Part shown: one piece after another, positions 1-8,745 of the stretch
Position numbering within the stretch: the first letter of the stretch is position 1
Layout: the number at the start of each line of letters is the position of its first letter
NCBI GenBank assembly: GCA_036897625.1
Contig: JAYMTA010000737.1
Span: 1 to 24,789, forward strand
Length of the DNA: 24,789 nucleotides
Reading direction: 5' to 3'
Origin: Pelargonium cotyledonis
Taxonomy: Eukaryota > Streptophyta > Magnoliopsida > Geraniales > Geraniaceae
Translations under genes and position numbers: made by a program
The notes under the pieces: generated by a model
Told to the model about the DNA's origin: nothing
The model's database searches: none
What the model saw: the letters and a program-made list of their open reading frames with translations, nothing else

Positions 1-255
1 TATTATTTAATTTAATATTTTAATAAATAAATAATTAATTAATTAAAAATATTATCAAATTCATTTTTTTAATTTTTTTAAAAAATTTACGACGGACTAT
101 TCCGTCGTAAAATCCGTCATAAATATCCGTCGTAAAAATCCGTGACGGGCCTTTTTGCGATGGATCGTCCGTCGAAAATTTCCGTCATAAAATTACAGAT
201 TTACGACGGAATTCCGTCATAAATTCCGTCGCAAATGGGCCTTTTTCTTGTAGTG
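1..255. mobile_element. CACTA (En/Spm-type) transposon terminus, left part cut by window edge
   Basis: Read on the minus strand, the element starts at 255 with CACTACAAGAAAAAGGCCC, the classic CACTA terminus. About 90-240 is packed with short subterminal repeats in both orientations built on TCCGTCGTAAA or TCCGTCATAAA, as transposase-binding ends of CACTA elements usually are. The first 87 bases are very AT-rich. The other terminus and the 3-bp target duplication partner (bases 256-258 are ACT) lie outside the window, so length and autonomy are unknown. No transposase coding is seen. Confidence 0.75.
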
Positions 256-689
256 ACTCTTTTAGCTTAATTAAGTTGCTTAAATATATCATTTTGTAGG
301 CGATCTGCAAACTGAGTTTCCTATACGTTAGTTAGATTCTCGAGTTCTTTGCCAGGCCCACCAGGATGGGTCAGATTTTGTACCATCCCTGGAATTGATT
401 CTCTTGTTTTGGAAGATCTTTAATTAAAAGGAGTTTTATTATTATTAGAAAAAAGTAATCTAGGTAATTTGCTTTATCTTCTAGTCACCCGACTTCAAAT
501 TTGAGATCAAAGTTCAACAACTTTTTAACAACTTTTTATCAAACACGTCAGATCGATGTGCAAGTACGCTCTTAATATAAATTGAAGGGAAAATAGTTTC
601 AAGGTGCACGCAGACCGACTTGAAAATACCCTAGCGTGTATAATAGAAAAAAGAAAATAAAAAGTAAATCTCGGTCATTGAATACTTAC
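256..689. other. Non-coding stretch: intron 2 or 3' flank of the first AOP-like gene
   Basis: I searched the minus strand here for the expected third dioxygenase exon (a W-S-N start, the distal iron histidine, an R-Y-S/T motif and a Y-C-G-hydrophobic C terminus) and found nothing. The sequence is either a long intron whose exon 3 lies left of the window, or the flank left after loss of exon 3. A good donor (GTAAGT on the minus strand, 689-684) opens this stretch, so splicing out of exon 2 still looks possible. Confidence 0.5.
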
Positions 690-1934
690 GTGAAAAGAAT
701 CTCCGATCATGACGATGAAAGATTCCGGCGAAGGCTTAGCGTTGATCCATTGGCCATCCTTGGTCTGCACTTCAAGTCCATCAACTTGGTTTTGAGACAA
801 AATGGTCAAAAAGTTCTTGTCAGTGTGAGCATTAAGCCCTAGCTTGGTCTCTGTGGTTTGTGGTCCTTTGTATTTCATCACCCGGAGAAGATAATTTGTT
901 GAATCCATGTGTTCATCCATATATTTCTCTAGACCCAAGCTCTCCAACACCATCCTCCTTATTGTTTCATCTAGTTTTGCTAGCTTCTCTGAGTAGCATT
1001 CTATGGTTTTACTACAAAAAATTGAAATTGTTAGATCATTTTTTAAGTATGTAGGTTAATCTCCACAAGTATAACCAAAAACTGACTAAGATTTATTTGA
1101 TGTGATCAAAATATCGTCATTCACTACAAAAATTCTTACTTTTACAACAAAACACAAGACGTTGGGTTTATAAATATTGACCATTGGGATGACACGGATA
1201 AAACCCAATATTGGTGAAATTTTGGGCTTTTAGGTTTCCAGTGACAAATTTTTCGTCGCACAGAACTATGTTTTTGTGACAACCCCCTTTTTGTCATGCG
1301 CTTGGACATATTTCGTGACAACACCTTTGGTGACAACAATTGCTGATTACCGGTGACAAGTTATGAGTTCCAGTAACCGAATAGACGTAAAACAGAATAA
1401 AACAAAGTGTCATCGATATGATCGAATGTGAAAATATTCAACCCATCATTTCAAGTCGACTTCTCAATCCAATTTTCAAAACATTGTAATCATCAAAACT
1501 TTATAACATTTTCAACACTAAAAAAAAAGTATATATATGAACATCAATAATTTTCATTACCAGAAGCTTGGGTGGCCTTGTGGCCAAAGGATGGAGGAGA
1601 AGGACTCAACACTTTGAGGGTCATGTGGATTCTCAATGCCCATACTTTCATAGAGAGGAACCATAGGATATTGGCCAACATAGCCATGATAGGGCTTTTT
1701 GGAGACATTTTTGAGCTTTGTTTGTAAAGGAAGGTCAAAAAGCTCTTCAAGGGCACCAAATATGGACTTCTTGAGCTCCAAGGGGATTTGGTCAAATGTT
1801 GCCTCAAAGCATCCATAGTCTTCTAGGGCTTTTCGGACACCGGCTTTCGCGGCTTCCCACTTCGGCGTGCCGGGTTTTTCCACGGCGGAGAAGTCGATGG
1901 CCGGAAGCTTGAGAGAGGTGGTCTCAGAGCCCAT
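690..1934 (-). CDS. AOP1-like 2-oxoglutarate/Fe(II) dioxygenase, exons 1-2 only (3' end missing from window)
   Basis: Exon 1 is 1934-1561 (374 nt, ends in phase 2) and exon 2 is 1011-690 (322 nt), giving 232 codons. The start MGSETTS was preferred to an in-frame upstream Met at 2036 because MGS is usual in this family and a TATA-like box sits about 100 bp upstream. Exon 1 holds the N-terminal DIOX_N-type region, with a hydrophobic start (LPAIDFSAV) and the family motif HGYVGQYP. Exon 2 holds the core, with the iron-binding H187-x-D189 (NAHTDKNF) and LEVQTKDGQWI. The distal iron His and the 2-oxoglutarate Arg normally lie in exon 3, which is not seen between exon 2 and the window edge. The protein would be inactive unless that exon lies further left, beyond the CACTA element. 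Family members oxidise small metabolites in the cytosol; AOP2 and AOP3 act on glucosinolates in Brassicaceae, but no substrate can be assigned here. Confidence 0.8.
1122..1370 (+). mobile_element. CACTA-like end in intron 1 of the first AOP-like gene
   Basis: Starting at 1122 is CACTACAAAAATTCTTAC, close to the CACTA terminus consensus. It is followed by about 250 bp with repeated GTGACAA/TTTGTCAC-type words, such as those near 1219-1230, 1278-1284 and 1330-1337, which resemble subterminal repeats. I do not find the opposite terminus before exon 1 at 1561, so this is a degenerate or solo end. The right boundary is approximate. Confidence 0.4.
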
Positions 1935-2035
1935 TTTGGTTGGTTGGGTATTGGAATATGTAATATTAGAACTAAGTGTAGGTGGTTTGTTTTTTTGTTT
2001 GGTGGGAACTTGGAAGTTGTGTGGTGTGGGTGTCA

Positions 2036-2043
2036 ATTTATAA
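2036..2043 (-). promoter_or_regulatory. Putative TATA box of the first AOP-like gene
   Basis: The minus strand reads TTATAAAT about 100 bp upstream of the ATG at 1934. The second AOP-like gene has a comparable box at the same distance, which supports both as core promoters. Confidence 0.45.
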
Positions 2044-2205
2044 GGTGCTTAGTGTATGCTTTTTGGTGGTAGGGGACAAACACAAGTATACATGGTCGGT
2101 CCGATGATCTAAACGGGCCGGGTTAAAAAATACACGCATTTTTATCCGTGTACATTTTATTAATCGTATATCGGGATTAAGAATTTTATGTCAAATTTTA
2201 TTTGA

Positions 2206-2352
2206 GTTAGGCTAAGCCATGAATGAGATGATAACACTTCATTAAAAAATATGAATCTGGGTGGATCACTCCGCTCCCACCAATTCACTTGGATGGATAT
2301 TGATGAAACTTAATGAGGTGTCATCACCTCATTAATTTGGCTAAGGTTAAGC
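2206..2352. mobile_element. Small MITE-like element with long imperfect terminal inverted repeats
   Basis: The left arm (about 2206-2247, GGCTAAGCCATGAATGAGA...) and the reverse complement of the right arm (about 2310-2352, ...CTTAGCCAAATTAATGAGG) align over roughly 40 bp; the best 24-bp block has 3 mismatches. The right arm itself contains a perfect 11-bp hairpin with a 4-nt loop (2310-2320 and 2325-2335). The length of about 150 bp and lack of coding fit a MITE. I could not fix its exact ends, superfamily or target duplication. Confidence 0.5.
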
Positions 2353-3079
2353 CATAAAATGTTTCGCATATATATATATATATATTGCAAGAAAGAAAAC
2401 TATAATCACATTGTTTAACCAATAGTTAGAAAATATCTCCGAAATGGAAATAGAAAATTTATACAAATATTGATCACCTTTCATATCCTAACAAGAGATA
2501 GTAAGGAGGATTTGTTCCTATTTTGAATTGAGAATTAATTTAAGTTAAAGAGAACTTTCTGTTTTTGAATATACATTAGTTTTTAGTTTTCTGATTCTAG
2601 TTGTCATATATACCTTTAAAAAGTTAATTGAGAAACAATTGTGCTAGTTTAAATTATTGCATAACTATTATTTACTTGTAATGATAAATTTTAAAGGTTT
2701 AAGATTTCAACCCTGATTTAATTATAAGTTTGGGTTAATGTTAAGTCTGTATTGGGTGGATTGAGCTCATACCAAACCACCAACCCCCTTGTAACCCATA
2801 AGTCAAAAACTGTTCAAAAATATATATTTCATGAGTTGTTCATGCATTGAAAAACTTCAAACCCCAACAAACGGTTTGAGTTCTATTTCCATAAGACATC
2901 TCAACAGAGTCCTGTGTCAAAATTTATATTTGGGCCCCAAAATTTTTAAATCATGGTTGACAGTGAACAAATTAAAATAGTATAAAATGGTTGATCAAAC
3001 ACAAAGGTCCAAGTTCCCGTTTAGTTTTTAAGTTGCAGGGAGGAATTGAATTAATCTTACTTTTATTGCATTTTGTAAT
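2353..3079. other. AT-rich intergenic stretch without recognisable genes
   Basis: This contains a (TA)n run near 2371-2386 and otherwise unstructured AT-rich sequence. No open frame with recognisable coding content and no clear transposon end were found. Part of it may belong to the body of the Helitron whose 3' end lies at 3381. Confidence 0.4.
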
Positions 3080-3180
3080 CGCAGCTAATAGCTGCAGCTA
3101 AAACTCCAAATTGTCCCACTATGCAAATAATAGTTACTATTATTACAGTTTCTAAGCGCAGGTAATAACTGCAGCTAAAA
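3080..3180. repeat. Pair of 24-bp direct repeats rich in GCAGCTAA/CTGCAGCTA
   Basis: Copy 1 is 3080-3103 and copy 2 is 3157-3180, with two mismatches. Each contains CTGCAGCTAAAA, preceded by a near-palindromic half (CGCAGCTAATAGCTGCAG in copy 1). Such words occur in subterminal regions of plant hAT-type elements, so this is probably a transposon relic. No full element could be delimited. Confidence 0.4.
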
Positions 3181-3339
3181 AGACGCCCTATACTTTGCAC
3201 CCCTAAGAGCCGGCCCTACATTTCAACATCATGATGTCTAACTGATCGTGTGAATGACAAACATGAACAATAAATTTTTGTTTAAACTATTTTTACATAT
3301 ACCATTATATAATATTTTAACTCAGAGAAATAAAACTTG

Positions 3340-3381
3340 TCACTGAACACCCCACGTGCATTGCACGAAGTCTCCATCTAG
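3340..3381 (+). mobile_element. Helitron 3' terminus
   Basis: A perfect 5-bp hairpin (CGTGC at 3355-3359, loop ATT, GCACG at 3363-3367) is followed 10 nt later by CTAG (3378-3381) and then T at 3382. A short GC-rich hairpin about 10-12 nt before a CTRR end, with insertion next to a T, is the defining 3' structure of Helitrons. The 5' TC end was not located. The element must extend left of 3340 for an unknown distance, and no Rep/helicase coding is visible, so it is non-autonomous or fragmentary. Confidence 0.65.
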
Positions 3382-3382
3382 T

Positions 3383-4038
3383 ATAATTTTACACACCGTA
3401 CAATTACCTATTTTATATTTATTATGTACTATGTTTTCAATTTAAATTTAAAACTACCTATCATATTCATAGTACTAAAGAAAATAATTAATATATAAAA
3501 TAACTAATTGAAGAAGGTAATGAGATAATATAAATAACCAAAACAAATGTACATTATTAAGCTTTTGTACTGAATTGATTAAATTATGGAGCCAAAACAA
3601 CTTATATATCACATCACGATGAATTGAATATTTTCTATTTTCCCAATCTCCAAGAACCATAGAGCATTAAATTAATTTATCACATACAATAATGCTTCTA
3701 ATAAGTTTGAGGACAGTACAATTATTTATTTATTTTATCTTAATTCTGTACTTTAAAAAAAAAAATTAATTTCTTAAAAGAATGACCATGATTTTTTCTT
3801 AGCCTTCTCCATCATTGTTGTCTGGTTTTTGGTCATTTCTGGGAAATATAAATTTCATGTTCGTGTATGGCTCATTTATCAAGTATAAATAATAGAAAAT
3901 AATTAATAAAACATTTGTTCTTAGTATTAGTAATATATTTTTATTACTATTTTTTATCCTAAATAATAGTTCATAACTATCCTTCAAAACAACAAGACAA
4001 ATCATTCGATTTCGTGTCATTTAATTGTTTACTTAAGA
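3383..4038. other. AT-rich intergenic stretch, no gene seen
   Basis: The sequence is over 70 percent A+T by eye, with many in-frame stops. The small open frames here (for example 3475-3660 and 3799-4020, minus) have no family resemblance and look like chance. Confidence 0.4.
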
Positions 4039-4433
4039 GTGAAAGTCCGCGATCACCATATAGTGTCGGGCTCTTCTCGGGTTTCGAAGGCTTGGACAGA
4101 GCTTTGCCCGCTGATTTTGTGGATCATATGGCTCGCTCGGAATCAGCTTGTTTTTGAGGATGTCTTTCCATCGGTTCCGGACTCCATTCCCTTAGTTACT
4201 CTATCCTTCCCTGCCTTCTCAATATTGCGGCAGTCGATTTTCCCTTGGACTTTTGGTGCCAGTCTCCGTTAGAAGCTTTTTCTTAGCTTCTTTTTCGTTT
4301 TAGCTGCTCTAATTTAGCTTATTTCGGATGCTTTCTATTTTTGTACTTTGTATTTCATTAACTCTTTAGAGTTCAATCAATATAAAGTACCACTCATATG
4401 CTTATTCATAAAAAAGAATAAAAATAAAAATAA
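4039..4433 (+). mobile_element. 5'-truncated LINE (non-LTR retrotransposon) 3' end
   Basis: The frame 4039-4272 encodes ALCPLILWIIWLARN-like sequence (TELCPLILWIIWLARNQLVF), matching the conserved tail of plant L1-type LINE ORF2 after the zf-RVT region, which typically reads L-x-x-I-W-L-x-R-N. It is followed by an untranslated 3' region with the phrase TTCAATCAATATAAAGTACC and an A-rich simple tail (AATAAAAATAAAAATAAG, ending about 4433), as expected for a LINE 3' end. The reverse transcriptase and endonuclease parts are missing. The 5' boundary near 4039 is approximate and no target duplication was identified. Confidence 0.65.
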
Positions 4434-4649
4434 GCCCCATTGGATTGTTTATTCATATGCTTTTCATGATCCATGCACGTGTGCAAGTAAGTTCCAAATG
4501 ACCTATCCGTGCAATATTGATACAATATATGATACAACACTCGCGCTCGCATTCGCGCTCGCACATATATTTATGCACAATACATTTTGTTGTTAGCAAA
4601 TTTTATTAATTGTTGGCATGTTCATTGCTCATCAATGCAACAAAAAGAT

Positions 4650-5060
4650 TTGCATTACACAATACACTTCAACTACAAACTTATGTAAACGATTGTCGAT
4701 AACATGTTCACCTCTCATATGAGAATACGATTTTACGCAGTACATTTCAATTACAAAAAAGGTTGACTGATTGTCGACAACACGTTCATTCATTGACCAT
4801 TTAAATAAACCCAATCCACATTACACGATACACTTCATCAATTACAACCAAATTCCACTAATTGATAACAATGAATGCAACAACACGAGTTGCATTACAC
4901 AATACACTTCAATTATATTACAAACATATTTAACTAATCGTCGACAACACGTTCACTATTCATATATAAGACAACACATGCAACACGATTACGATACAAT
5001 TCAATTACAAATAGAATTTGCTGATTGTTGACAACACGTTCACTGTCTGACTCAAACAAC
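4650..5060. repeat. Degenerate minisatellite, about five units of 75-95 bp
   Basis: Units begin around 4650, 4725, 4812, 4885 and 4980. Each has a block like CATTACACAATACACTTCAA, then TTACAAA, then a block like GATTGTCGACAACACGTTCA. Spacing and sequence have drifted. The array ends about 55 bp from the stop codon of the second AOP-like gene (5117), so it may contribute to that gene's 3' region. Confidence 0.6.
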
Positions 5061-5114
5061 ATATCCAACAAACGACAAGACGATGCGCATAACGAGAGAG
5101 ATCGATGTCACATG

Positions 5115-7008
5115 TCATATTCCACAATAGAATTTGACAGCAGGCCTTTTCTTGAGACCATCCTTTGAATAGAAATCAAGCAAGCCACCACTAGTGAATG
5201 GCTTGTACTTCAAAGGATGTTCGTGGTCAACAAGCTCCTTTGGTGGCTCCACAATCCCATTCTTGAAGGAAAAGAGGCCAAGAGTGTACCTAGTTTCTTT
5301 TGCATCCATGGTCACTCTATGGTTGCATGATGGTATCCAATCATTGCTCCATCCCTACAACACCCAACAATATAAATCACACTTTCTGTTTTATAACAAG
5401 TGTCGTTATAGAATCACTTCAAGAAATTTCATTTTCCGCAACAACATATTCAGTCGCTCAAACCCATATTCTAAAAGCCACTAACTGTTGCCACAAAATG
5501 TGTTGTCACGGAAAGTCTCCAAGTGCATGACATGAATGAGTTTGACATGGAAGCATAGCTTTGAGCGACGGAAAAGCTGTCGCCGAAAGTATAAAAATCC
5601 AAGTTTGTATCATTATCGGCTTTTATTCATGTCAACCCAATAATCATTGATTCTAAGTTTAACTCATTGTTATTTATTGATAACATAGAAAAAAATTTTA
5701 TAGCGAACTTTTCATAAGCTGTATATCGCTCGAGTTCTGTTAGTTCATGGACCATTTTAAGAGATAGCTAGAGAGACATACCATGCACACATCACCTGCC
5801 ATGACTACAAAAGATGATGGTTGGCGCTCAAAATCAATCCACTGCCCATCCTTGGTTTGAATTTCAAGTCCATTGATTTGATTTTGGTGAAGAATAGACA
5901 AGAAAGTCATGTCACTATGACTTGGCATAGCTGCATGGCTCTCATTTTCACCTGGTGGCCTATATCTCAAGAACCTAAGAAGGTAGCTTGTAGATCCCAT
6001 GTGAGATTCATAGTATTTTTCTAGTCCATAGTGATCAAATATCATCTTCATCACCATGATGTTCAATTCTTCCACCATTTTTGAGTATGAATATGCTAAT
6101 TCACTGGTATAAAAAAAGGAACAAAATGAGGAACAAATTAATCCAAAAATATGTAGTTCTCAATAGTATAAAATTAGAAGAACCAATGTTATCATAATCA
6201 AATTAATTGATTTGATAATCGGCTTTCTGCTAGTTGAATCGTGAAAATCATCATGTCATAAAAGGCATGTTAGCAGAATAGAATCTGCTTAGTATTTGTA
6301 TTTTACTAAGGTGATCATCGGTGCACAAACAAGTACAAAAGATACATTGTTCATAAGATTGAGTCAATATTTGTTGATAATAATATTAAGATATTCATTA
6401 ATGTTCGTCTAGAACTTCTCATAGTCCATCCCTATATACTGATTATAGTATTTCTCGTAACTTTATATACTTATTTGTGCAATAAGCCCCAAATTTATTC
6501 TTTCTTCTTCCTCGCAAATCTCTCCCCCTATCTTTTTCCAAACAAAAAATTGACAAAATCACATATAGGTACCAAACTATTAAACCCATAAAGACCTAAT
6601 TAAGATTTGAAACACTAACATAGAAATTATATACCCGAAATGATCATTTCCTTGTGGCCACATGAGTTTGGTGAAGTTTTGAACCTCTTCCATGTCAGTG
6701 ACATAGTCTATGCCAAGACCTTGATGGAGAGGAATTATGGGAGCTTCTCCAACATAGCCATGGAAGGCTTTACCATTCACATTTTTCATTTTGTTTTCCA
6801 TGGGAAGCTTGAATAGCTCATCAGCTGCCCCAAACATTGTCTTCTCCACTTGGGGAGCAACTCCATCAAACAAAGCTACAAAGTAACCAATCTCTTCAAG
6901 TGCACTACACAAATCCTTGGATGTTGCTATCCATGAGGCTGTTCCTGGTTTCAAGTCTTTTGATCTCAAATCAATGATAGCAATCTTGGGTTGTGTTTGA
7001 GAACCCAT
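5115..7008 (-). CDS. AOP1-like 2-oxoglutarate/Fe(II)-dependent dioxygenase, complete
   Basis: Three exons: 7008-6635 (374 nt), 6103-5782 (322 nt) and 5354-5115 (240 nt, stop TGA included), giving 311 aa, the usual length for AOP proteins. The start MGSQTQPK was chosen over an in-frame Met at 7092 by family homology and the TATA box at 7102-7109. The jelly-roll dioxygenase core shows the iron triad H187-x-D189 (PSHSDMTF) and H244 (SCNHRVTM), and the 2-oxoglutarate site R254-x-T256 (RYTLGLF), where most family members have R-x-S. The family's usual GDSFY followed by W-S-N-G-R-L reads GDVCM and GWSNDWIP here, so the loop near the active site has diverged. Exon 1 and 2 lengths and phases equal those of the gene at 690-1934, showing tandem duplication. 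It probably acts as a soluble oxidase of a specialised metabolite; the substrate is unknown, and glucosinolate chemistry should not be assumed outside Brassicales. Confidence 0.9.
5415..5615. mobile_element. Possible CACTA-like relic in intron 2 of the second AOP-like gene
   Basis: CACTTCAAGAAA at 5415-5426 resembles a mutated CACTA terminus. Beyond it, TCAGTCGCTCAAA (about 5450-5462) is roughly mirrored by TTTGAGCGACGGAAA (about 5561-5575). There is no clean opposite end or target duplication, so this is a weak call. Confidence 0.25.
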
Positions 7009-7101
7009 GATTGAGTATTTGGTTGTTTTCTTTGGTGAGTTTAAGGAGGAAGTGAGTATTGGAAATGGGTTGGCAAATTCTTTTGGTGACACTTATGGAA
7101 G

Positions 7102-7109
7102 TTTATATA
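7102..7109 (-). promoter_or_regulatory. Putative TATA box of the second AOP-like gene
   Basis: The minus strand reads TATATAAA about 95-100 bp upstream of the ATG at 7008, a normal distance allowing a 5' UTR of about 60-70 nt. Confidence 0.5.
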
Positions 7110-7324
7110 TGGGTGATATATATGGATCATGATCTAGCGTCAATAAATGCAATTTTTTCCGTCTAAACATGAGATTTCTGAGCGGACTCGCAAATTTATG
7201 GTTAACACCTTTAAAAGTCATTTTACTACAGTTAAAGCGCATCCCTTTGACCTATTCCTAAGAGTGTATTGAGCAGAAAACGAACGTAAACACTTTTTCC
7301 ACTCACACAGCTGGTGCAGCCACC

Positions 7325-7815
7325 TAGGGCTGGGCATCGGTCCAGAACTGGACCGGACCGGACCAAATTTGCAAAGACTTTAGGACTGAAGACCGGACTG
7401 GTCATAATTGGTCCATGGACCGGACCGGACCGACTATAAGTTGTTCGGACCGGGACTGGACCGAATGGACCGATTTCGATTTTAAAAAATTAAAAATAAA
7501 ACTTTTTAAATAAAAAAATTAGAGAAATAATAGTAAAAATAAAAATTGAAGTTAATAAAATCAACAATAATGAAGTATAGTGTACTAAATTGATTATTTA
7601 GTTTTTAAAAAATTATAATTATTAGTAAAATATATTTTTATATATATAATTTTTGGAATTATAAATTAAAATCGGTCTGGACCGGACCGGACCGAATGCA
7701 TATAAAATTATGGACCGAAGACCGGACCGAATTCTTGTGGTTCGGGTCGGTCCGGTTCATTTCCGGTCCGGTTCGGGCTATTTTTTCGGTCTGCCCCAAT
7801 TGATGCCCAGCCCTA
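7325..7815. mobile_element. hAT-like non-autonomous element (MITE) with 14-bp terminal inverted repeats
   Basis: The terminal repeats TAGGGCTGGGCATC (7325-7338) and its exact reverse complement (7802-7815) bound a 491-bp element. Both inner flanks are rich in GGACCGG/CCGGTCC words in opposite orientations (for example near 7353-7370, 7419-7432, 7678-7692 and 7740-7770), around an AT-rich centre. TAGGGCTGGGC-type ends are common in plant hAT MITEs. A clean 8-bp target duplication is not seen: CACCTAGG (7321-7328) and CACTTAGG (7816-7823) are similar, but the left copy overlaps the terminal repeat. No transposase is encoded. It lies about 215 bp upstream of the second AOP-like gene's TATA box. 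Confidence 0.7.
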
Positions 7816-7823
7816 CACTTAGG

Positions 7824-8371
7824 ATGATTTTCGGGCTGGGCTTGAGTTGGGTTTTGAGTTATGAATCGTATTTGCGAGCATTTGAAATCTAACCCGACTT
7901 AAAATCGATATGATATAATTTGACCAATTTTTAAATCAGATTTGTCACGTGTATTAGATCGCATTAGATTAGACAATCCACTTATTTCCACTAAAAATTA
8001 GAATTTTATCCGATATGGGACTATCCAGTTTGTAAAAATATGATACGATTTGGACCAATTTTAAATTAGATTCAATTTGCTTTTTATGAATTTAAATTTG
8101 AACAATTTTGAATTCCCGAATCTAAATTTGTTTATGTTCAATCTGAATTCAACTCGAAGAAAGAATGAGTTCAATTCGGGTTCATATTTATATGATTTGA
8201 TCGACCCGTCTTTTTTCTTAAGATTAACCTTCTCGTATTCTGATCCAAAATTTGGGTTTAGAGGCAAAACCAAAGAAATTTTCAATTGTAAAAGTTATTA
8301 ATAAATAACTACGTACTACAACTTCTAATAGAAATAGGCCTAACATCATTTCCAAGAAATTTACAGGTTCG
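7824..8371. other. Intergenic stretch between two transposon insertions
   Basis: This is AT-rich, with many AATTTGAA/TTCAAATT-type words around 8050-8170 suggesting an old degenerate repeat. Overlapping open frames on both strands near 8061-8301 have no recognisable similarity and reflect low-complexity composition. No gene is supported. Confidence 0.4.
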
Positions 8372-8380
8372 TTTAAAATA

Positions 8381-8745
8381 GGAAAAATGTTCATTTTAGT
8401 CCATGAATTATTCAAAACGTTTCGGTTTAGTCCCTGAACTTTCAAGTGTTTCAGAATAATCCAAAGTTGAGCAAAATGATCGATTTTAGTCCAAAGTTAG
8501 ACGAAAATGTTTCAAATCAGTCCATTCTATTAAATATAGTGACAGAATGGACTGATTCGGAATGCAACAATTGATGGATTCCATCACTATATTTAACGGA
8601 ATGGACTGATTTGAAACGTTTTCGTCCAACTTTGAACTAAAATCAATCACTTTGCTCAACTTTAGACTATTTTGAAACACTTGAAAATTTAGGGATTAAA
8701 TCGAAACGTTTTGAATAATTCATGAACTAAAATGAACATTTTTCC
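8381..8745. mobile_element. Mutator-like fold-back MITE with perfect 9-bp target-site duplication
   Basis: The element is 365 bp, bounded by GGAAAAATGTTCATTTTAGT at 8381-8400 and its reverse complement at 8726-8745. The arms continue to pair over about 170 bp each, so the whole unit folds into one long imperfect hairpin. It is flanked by identical 9-mers TTTAAAATA at 8372-8380 and 8746-8754. Long terminal inverted repeats plus a 9-bp duplication are diagnostic of Mutator-like (MULE) elements. No coding sequence is present. It ends 368 bp before the MED25 start codon, so it lies in that gene's promoter region. Confidence 0.85.

Noticed and set aside
1935..2036. Upstream in-frame Met extending the first AOP-like protein by 34 residues
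   Set aside because: The extension would begin at the TATA-like box and is not seen in the family; MGS is the usual N terminus.
4348..5031. Small open frames around the minisatellite and LINE tail
   Set aside because: They follow repeat units and the LINE untranslated tail; no start context, splice pattern or family similarity supports a gene.
7009..7092. Upstream in-frame Met extending the second AOP-like protein by 28 residues
   Set aside because: It starts within about 20 bp of the TATA box, and MGS again matches the family start.
8061..8301. Overlapping 74-codon open frames on both strands
   Set aside because: AT-rich low-complexity sequence gives Asn/Phe/Lys/Leu-rich products on both strands, with no recognisable domain.
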